Shown: in pieces, positions 59,089 to 64,000 of the stretch
Layout: the number at the start of each line of letters is the position of its first letter
Numbering within the stretch: position 1 is the first letter of the stretch
From: Acanthosoma haemorrhoidale
Lineage: Eukaryota; Arthropoda; Insecta; Hemiptera; Acanthosomatidae
Length of the DNA stretch: 64,000 bases
Assembly: GCA_930367205.1 (NCBI GenBank)
Contig: OV884014.1
Location: 109,034,138-109,098,137 of the forward strand
Reading direction: 5' to 3'
Notes under the pieces: generated by a model
Told to the model about the DNA's origin: nothing
What the model saw: the letters and a program-made list of their open reading frames with translations, nothing else
The model's database searches: none
Made by a program: the position numbers and the translations under genes

Positions 59089-60042
59089 TTGTTGATTAAA
59101 AAAAAATAATGGGTATCAAGATTTTTTAAATTATTATTACAAAAAGTCATTGGAACTAGCTCATTTTCTCCTGCTGTGATTGTTTCTAGAGAGAAATGAT
59201 ATTTTTCATGGCAGTTATGTTTTTACAACTACTACCTTAGAAAAGACAGGCAGACGGACTAGTTTTGCTAGCTTGAAAGTAAAGCCTCTCCCTTCGACAA
59301 ATACTTTAATGGCTAATTATGCTACAAATATTGGCAGATAGTATTTATTTAAAGTCTAAGTTGACAGTGAAAGAACGGTTACTTTTGTTGAGCACAAATC
59401 TGTCATGTAAGATGCAAAGTTTCTTGAACCTGCTACTTCCATGTTTTAAAAGCATGTTTGAAGTCATTAGTATTCTCTTCCGATATTTTAATTTCATAAA
59501 CTTACTCCATAAAGTTGAACAATGAATTTTACAATGTATGTACAGACCATTTCTTCTCTGAGTTGTGAGAATTGTGTACTGTTTGAAACGATGTACATAA
59601 GAGATTGTAAACAATTTTGGTAACTCACTCCATGTTTTCTCTGTTGGTTTCCCCGTCAGCTAGAATATGGGAATCGGTTTAGCAAAGAAGGGTCGTTGTA
59701 ATTATGACAAGGGCAGGCTGAAATCCCGAAATGGGCCGAACTTTATAACGACCTTTCTCTTATGTGCCTGTCTCTGGCTCCAGAGTCGAAACTGTTAACT
59801 TGAATTATCCACCAGTACGACAAACTGGATTTGTCAAGACTTCTCATCTTGTTGAGGCGGTTTACAGCGTTATAGTTTGTTCCCTCCGTTCTTGTCCATG
59901 AATTCAAGACTGTAAAGGCTTTCATAAAGTATTTAGGTGATTATTATTTATTCGAAATCCAAACGACTACTATGTTCATTGCTCATTTGTCATAACAAAT
60001 ATCACCACAAAGACAAAAAAACTGATCTATTTATATATATGT
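59089..60042. other. No gene recognised
   Basis: AT-rich; nothing recognised. Confidence 0.5.
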
Positions 60043-60047
60043 GTATC

Positions 60048-60870
60048 TGTTGTGGCTACCTCTTAATTACGAATAATTAAAAGTTCCCCTCTTCTCGGAT
60101 CTTATAATTCCTATCTATGTTTCTATATTTTTTGTTAATAAAGATTATGACGTCAGTGAGAGTGGTGGGAGGAGCTAGTCCATCCCCACCACGGCTGGTT
60201 GCCTATATAAGCATCCAGATTAGACCGGATTAGCATAACGAGCAGGACCGTCACTTGGAACACTTCTCTCTCCTCTCTCTCTCCACTGGCGCTTGCTGCT
60301 CTACTGAAACCATGGTCTTCTCATTCAACTACCTCTGCATCTCTCTCTCCTAACCTCGCTATGTTTTATTTCAGCGTTGTCAGACCCCACACCTTCCTAG
60401 TGGGAATTTCTGCCTTCGTCTCGCTAAAACTAGCACCTCCTTGGGAGAAACCTCTCCCTCGCGTAAGACGGTTGCCGTGGCCCTTCAAACTTACCAGTAG
60501 CGTCTGCAATCCAGTCTGCTTCTCTCCGGTTCACACTCGCCTTTGGGATCCGGGTGGTTTTCGCCTACCCTTAGACACCGAGTGTGAATTCGTGGTCATT
60601 CCAAGACCACATAAACTACCTATAAACCTACCCTGTACCTCTTCTCCTGAACATAATGCTTCGAAACACCTTCTAAGATCTTATGGAGTCAGATCAAAAC
60701 TAATTAGGCTGCCCGCCGACTAGGCCGGACGCTAGGGTGAAAGACCACAGGTCCGCCCGCCTTATCTCTTTCTTGGCGCTCGCCGGACGGCGGCTAAGAG
60801 GTTGTACTGACCCTAGCCCGCGGCGGGCGTCTCCTTCCTACTTTGGGGACTCAGCTATCTGAGCCCGACA
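60048..60870 (+). mobile_element. LTR type 2, copy d (solo LTR)
   Basis: Starts TGTTGTGGCTACC and ends TGAGCCCGACA, 823 bp. It is flanked by GTATC at 60043-60047 and 60871-60875, a perfect 5-bp target duplication. TATATAA is at 60204-60210. The middle (about 60,350-60,690) is shared with type 1 LTRs, but the two ends are not, apart from the terminal CCCGACA. It contains an open frame of 120 codons (60361-60723) that recurs in other copies. No interior or coding region is attached. Confidence 0.9.
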
Positions 60871-60875
60871 GTATC

Positions 60876-61561
60876 ACTGTCTCAACCTGAAGATTCAAGA
60901 CGTAGACTTTCAGAAGCGCTTGTTGCCAATAACCCAGAAACCACAAAATGCTCAGTGTCATTAAAAAACGACATAGAAAACGACAGACTAGATACTAAAT
61001 CGCAACACTTTTTATTAAAATAGCATGAAATAACTGAGATAAAAGGAGGTTCATATATGTAAAAAAAAAAAACCTTTAACACCGAAGTTCATTTTCACAA
61101 TGAACGAGTTATAGCTGAGCAGATAACCACTAGACCACTTTAAATGAATAGTTTTGCTCAAGTGAATAATGCTAGTGACAAACATCTTGTCTAAACTTCG
61201 TAACTTGGTACAATATATTTTTTGATTTTATTAATAAGTCATTTTTAGACTCTTCAAAACGTAGATTAAAAAAAAAATGCATTGAGTAGAGCCTTAAAGT
61301 GACGAAAAAAGGGTTTTTAAGGTATTTGACCCAAAGGGTTTGCCGAAGAAAACTTTCATTTTTAATTCTAACTGGAACTAACCCCAATGCAATTTAAGGC
61401 TAAAGGTTTTTTGTTATCAATAATATTTGTTGTTCATTAATTGCCTAGTACAGCGAGCGAGTGCTGGCGGTAGTTGCATTTGCACTGCTCATCCAACAAA
61501 AACATGTGCGAATTCCAATATATCTTGTGTACATAACCTGTTTGAATAAAGGGGACTATTA

Positions 61562-61598
<37 letters not shown>

Positions 61599-61737
61599 CA
61601 TTTGTTGTTGGGGTAGCAATCTACTAATGGTGATTAATATAATGTAATAATGTTGAGATAAATTGATACTTTTCTATATATTTGTTTTTGTTTTATTTTA
61701 CTTGTAGATATTACTTGTAAAATGTTTCTCGCGTAAA
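60876..61737. other. No gene recognised
   Basis: AT-rich. Contains a (TA)n tract and, on the minus strand near 61,110-61,140, a faint tRNA-like TAGTGGTTATC (see rejected). Confidence 0.45.
61566..61597. repeat. (TA)n microsatellite
   Basis: About 16 TA dinucleotides. Confidence 0.95.
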
Positions 61738-61742
61738 TATAT

Positions 61743-62456
61743 TGTAGCGACCGCTACAATAAGTTAAATCACCCTATATATGCATATATATTGTAAGCAA
61801 AAGTAAAATAACAGGTACTAAATGTATTGTAAATCATTGTAAAGTGCTAAGCAACAAAACTTGGAAGCAAAACAAGTCATAAACAGCCAGGTACAAACCG
61901 GCCCGAGAGCCAGGGGACCAGGGATACCACCTGGCATGCCATAAAACAGTCATAAACAGTCCTTTAGGGGTCGAGGGGTCACGTAATTGGTCAGCGGTCG
62001 CATGTTCTCACGCCGGCCAAGGCTCTCCCCCCCCCCCAAGTAGGAACGATATTTAAACCAGGGCGTTTGGCTTTGTAAGTCTAGTCTAGTCTCCTCATCA
62101 GCCTTTACTCGGTGACACTGTAAGCCAGGGCCCCTGGCCCTGGAAGTTAGTCTCCTAGTCTCTCCTCATCCACCTCTGAGTCCCCCATCCGTCTCTTAGT
62201 CTCCTTTCAGACTCTCTGGCGACCTGTAATTATGCTTGTTTCGCTTCCGCACGAACTCTGAAAACTTGCCTTATTCTTTATGAAACCTCTGTACCTCTTC
62301 TCTTGAACATAGTGCATTGTCGGGGCACATACCTATCATAAAATGGAGTCAGATATTAACGCCGTCCTGGAACGATTGTCCAGGTTATAAACTCGAACAA
62401 TCCGCACTTGTCACCAGGGCTAGGGTGATCAGGCACCTCCTAGTGACAACCCGACA
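61743..62456 (+). mobile_element. LTR type 1, copy c (solo LTR)
   Basis: Starts TGTAGCGACC and ends CAACCCGACA, 714 bp. TATAT lies on both sides (61738-61742 and 62457-62461), consistent with a 5-bp duplication, though the site is low-complexity. It holds a C11 run (62027-62037). The middle diverges from copies a and b, but the last ~170 bp (GAACATAGTGCATTGTCGGG onwards) match them. Confidence 0.85.
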
Positions 62457-62511
62457 TATATATTAAGTACACAAAAGGTAACTTATAAAATAACTTTCAT
62501 TTTTATACTCC

Positions 62512-62540
62512 TATTTTTTTTTTTTTTTTTTTTTTTTTTT
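62512..62540. repeat. Poly(T) run
   Basis: Nearly 30 consecutive T just after LTR type 1 copy c. It may be the tail of an unrecognised minus-strand retroposed sequence, but nothing recognisable follows. Confidence 0.85.
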
Positions 62541-63439
62541 GGAGAGTGCTGGGTAACCTTTATGCCGGGCTGTAGCTATGTCAGGAGAGCAGTTCATTTT
62601 CGGTTAAAGACTATCATAAAAGACATCCCCGCAAATGTTTGTGAAAGTACGCATTTGGAATAAAAGGGGGAATGATTAATAAGAGAGTTATGGGGGAAAC
62701 CCTTATGCTCTCTAGGGGTAGTAAGTAAGCCGATATTATAAGAACAATAATGCCACCATCAAGCATTTGCGAACAATCGCTATTGTAAGTGATGTGAAGT
62801 AAGTGTGACATAAGGGAGCGGTTTAGTCTGTAGAGTATTTTATTTGGTAAAGATGGCTACCTCAAAGGATTTAGATGGCGGTTCTTTAACCCCCACCAAC
62901 TCCATGTAATGTGCAAACATGTGAAATGGAAATGAGCGAGGAAAAAGGTTCCCTGTAAATACATCTGCAGCTTAGCACAGGGGTCCAACTTCCCTTATCA
63001 TACCGGACTACGAGGTAAGACTGCAATCACTATTGATTATTGAGCGTGTTAACGGTGTCACACTACCCAGTGATATTGTTTCCTTTTGGTCGAGTCTGCC
63101 TTAAAAGAAAATTAGTCCCTCTGATAAAAATATCAACCAATAATCTCCAGTTAATCTTTTTTTTCCATTATATGTTATTATAAATTATGGAAATCAGTAT
63201 AGATTCTACATAAATGAATCTATTTACAATAGTACTATTTGCAATGCACTGTAGCTTGGCTATATTTTATACAACTTATAATAATTTTACATTGTGATTT
63301 ATAATTGTTACAAAAGTATAACGCACACATTCATTGTCTAGACATGTTTAAAAGTGATGGGGTTCACCTTATGAAACTTAGATCTTACCAACTAAATCTT
63401 AACCTAATTTTCCCCGACATTTTGTTGCCGTCGATGTGG
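62541..63439. other. No gene recognised
   Basis: AT-rich. The right part (about 63,340-63,439) may be LINE-B 3' UTR, with AAGTGA...TCACCT at 63352-63369. Confidence 0.45.
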
Positions 63440-63782
63440 GAAGGCTAATGGTGTCATAGTGTCAAACACTGGGTTTGTCAGGTGCTGCAACGAGTCAAAA
63501 AAACTTGATGTGTCTCCGGCGGATGAACTCGCCCACCGACAGCACACCAAGCAACGGGTGTAGATCAGCGTTCTTTAACCTCTCGAGAGAGGTATGTCTG
63601 TCCACTTTTCACATGATCCCATTCTGGAAATGTTGGAGACATTTGGCTGTGTTTTCAGTAAAGTGGGTAAATAGCGGGGCACCGTACAGCAGAGCTGGCC
63701 GGAGGACACTTTTATATATCATCAGTTTGAGACGAAGCGACAGATTGGGTGAAGTAAGCAAGTGCAATAGCCGGTAAGACCT
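63440..63782 (-). mobile_element. LINE-B fragment (ORF2 C-terminal half)
   Basis: The minus strand encodes SPNLSLRLKLMIYKS-like sequence, LYGAPLF-like sequence and RRRHIKF(F)DS-like sequence with TNPVF. Ends abruptly at GGTAAGACCT. Confidence 0.78.
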
Positions 63783-63783
63783 G

Positions 63784-63866
63784 AAATGGTGATGGGGTCA
63801 TAGCGTTAAACTCTGGGTTTGTCAGGTGCTGCAACGAGTCAAAAAATTTGATGCCAAATGTGAGGT
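63784..63866 (-). mobile_element. Second LINE-B C-terminal scrap abutting the first
   Basis: GGGTTTGTCAGGTGCTGCAA and the following CGAGTCAAAAAATTTGAT repeat 63,470-63,510 with few differences. Same strand, a few bases apart from the first. Confidence 0.75.
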
Positions 63867-64000
63867 CAGTTCTTCCATCTTATCCTTTTAAAGTAATAAC
63901 GTTATTTCTAGGGGATTAAGAAAGTTGAAAGCTTTTAAGCTAACAAGAAAAAATCTCTTCCCTATGCACAATTTATGTACATTGCTTCACTGCTGAAGTT

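Noticed and set aside
61105..61142. tRNA-derived SINE head (TAGTGGTTATC on the minus strand)
   Set aside because: An A-box-like start only; no B box or cloverleaf follows.

Overview
This is a stretch of AT-rich, repeat-dominated animal DNA, most likely arthropod and probably insect. The evidence is Jockey-type non-LTR retrotransposons, Tc1-like transposases, and a Ty3/gypsy LTR element whose Gag has the DUF1759-type core common in arthropod elements. I found no convincing host gene exon, no tRNA or rRNA, and no prokaryotic signal. Apart from the gypsy Pol and the Tc1-like transposase, the longer open frames are retroelement debris or chance.

Layout. 0-12 kb: relics of two LINE families (here LINE-A and LINE-B), one solo LTR (5.73-6.32 kb) and a decayed Tc1-like transposase (7.9-8.8 kb). 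12-20 kb: two LINE-A copies and a nearly complete Tc1-like element with inverted repeats and TA flanks (17,200-18,773). 21-29 kb: a cluster of LTRs of two related types. Type 1 lies at 21.19 kb and 27.65-28.77 kb. Type 2 lies at 23.16 and 25.38 kb and carries a GA microsatellite and a small inverted-repeat element. 29.8-31.9 kb: two LINE-A copies. 33.8-40 kb: a LINE-B copy, then about 4.45 kb of a 46-bp minisatellite (35,185-39,636), then another LINE-B scrap. 41.7-42.4 kb: a broken copy of an uncharacterised repeated protein family. 43.5-47.8 kb: LINE-B, LINE-A (with clear target duplication) and a third LINE scrap.

48,171-53,434 is the best preserved element. It is a minus-strand Ty3/gypsy-type LTR retrotransposon with two LTRs of 288 bp that look identical, a 4-bp target duplication, an uninterrupted protease-RT-RNase H-integrase frame, and a gag with a frameshift and a stop. 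54-59 kb: four more LINE-A copies. 60,048-60,870 and 61,743-62,456 are two solo LTRs, each with a perfect 5-bp target duplication. LINE-B fragments close the window at 63.4-63.9 kb.

Nothing here forms an operon or pathway. The window records successive insertions. Its most informative parts are the gypsy element with an unexpected Gag type, the LTR pair that shares a core but not its ends, the ordered minisatellite, and base-paired 3' UTR hairpins shared by diverged LINE-B copies.
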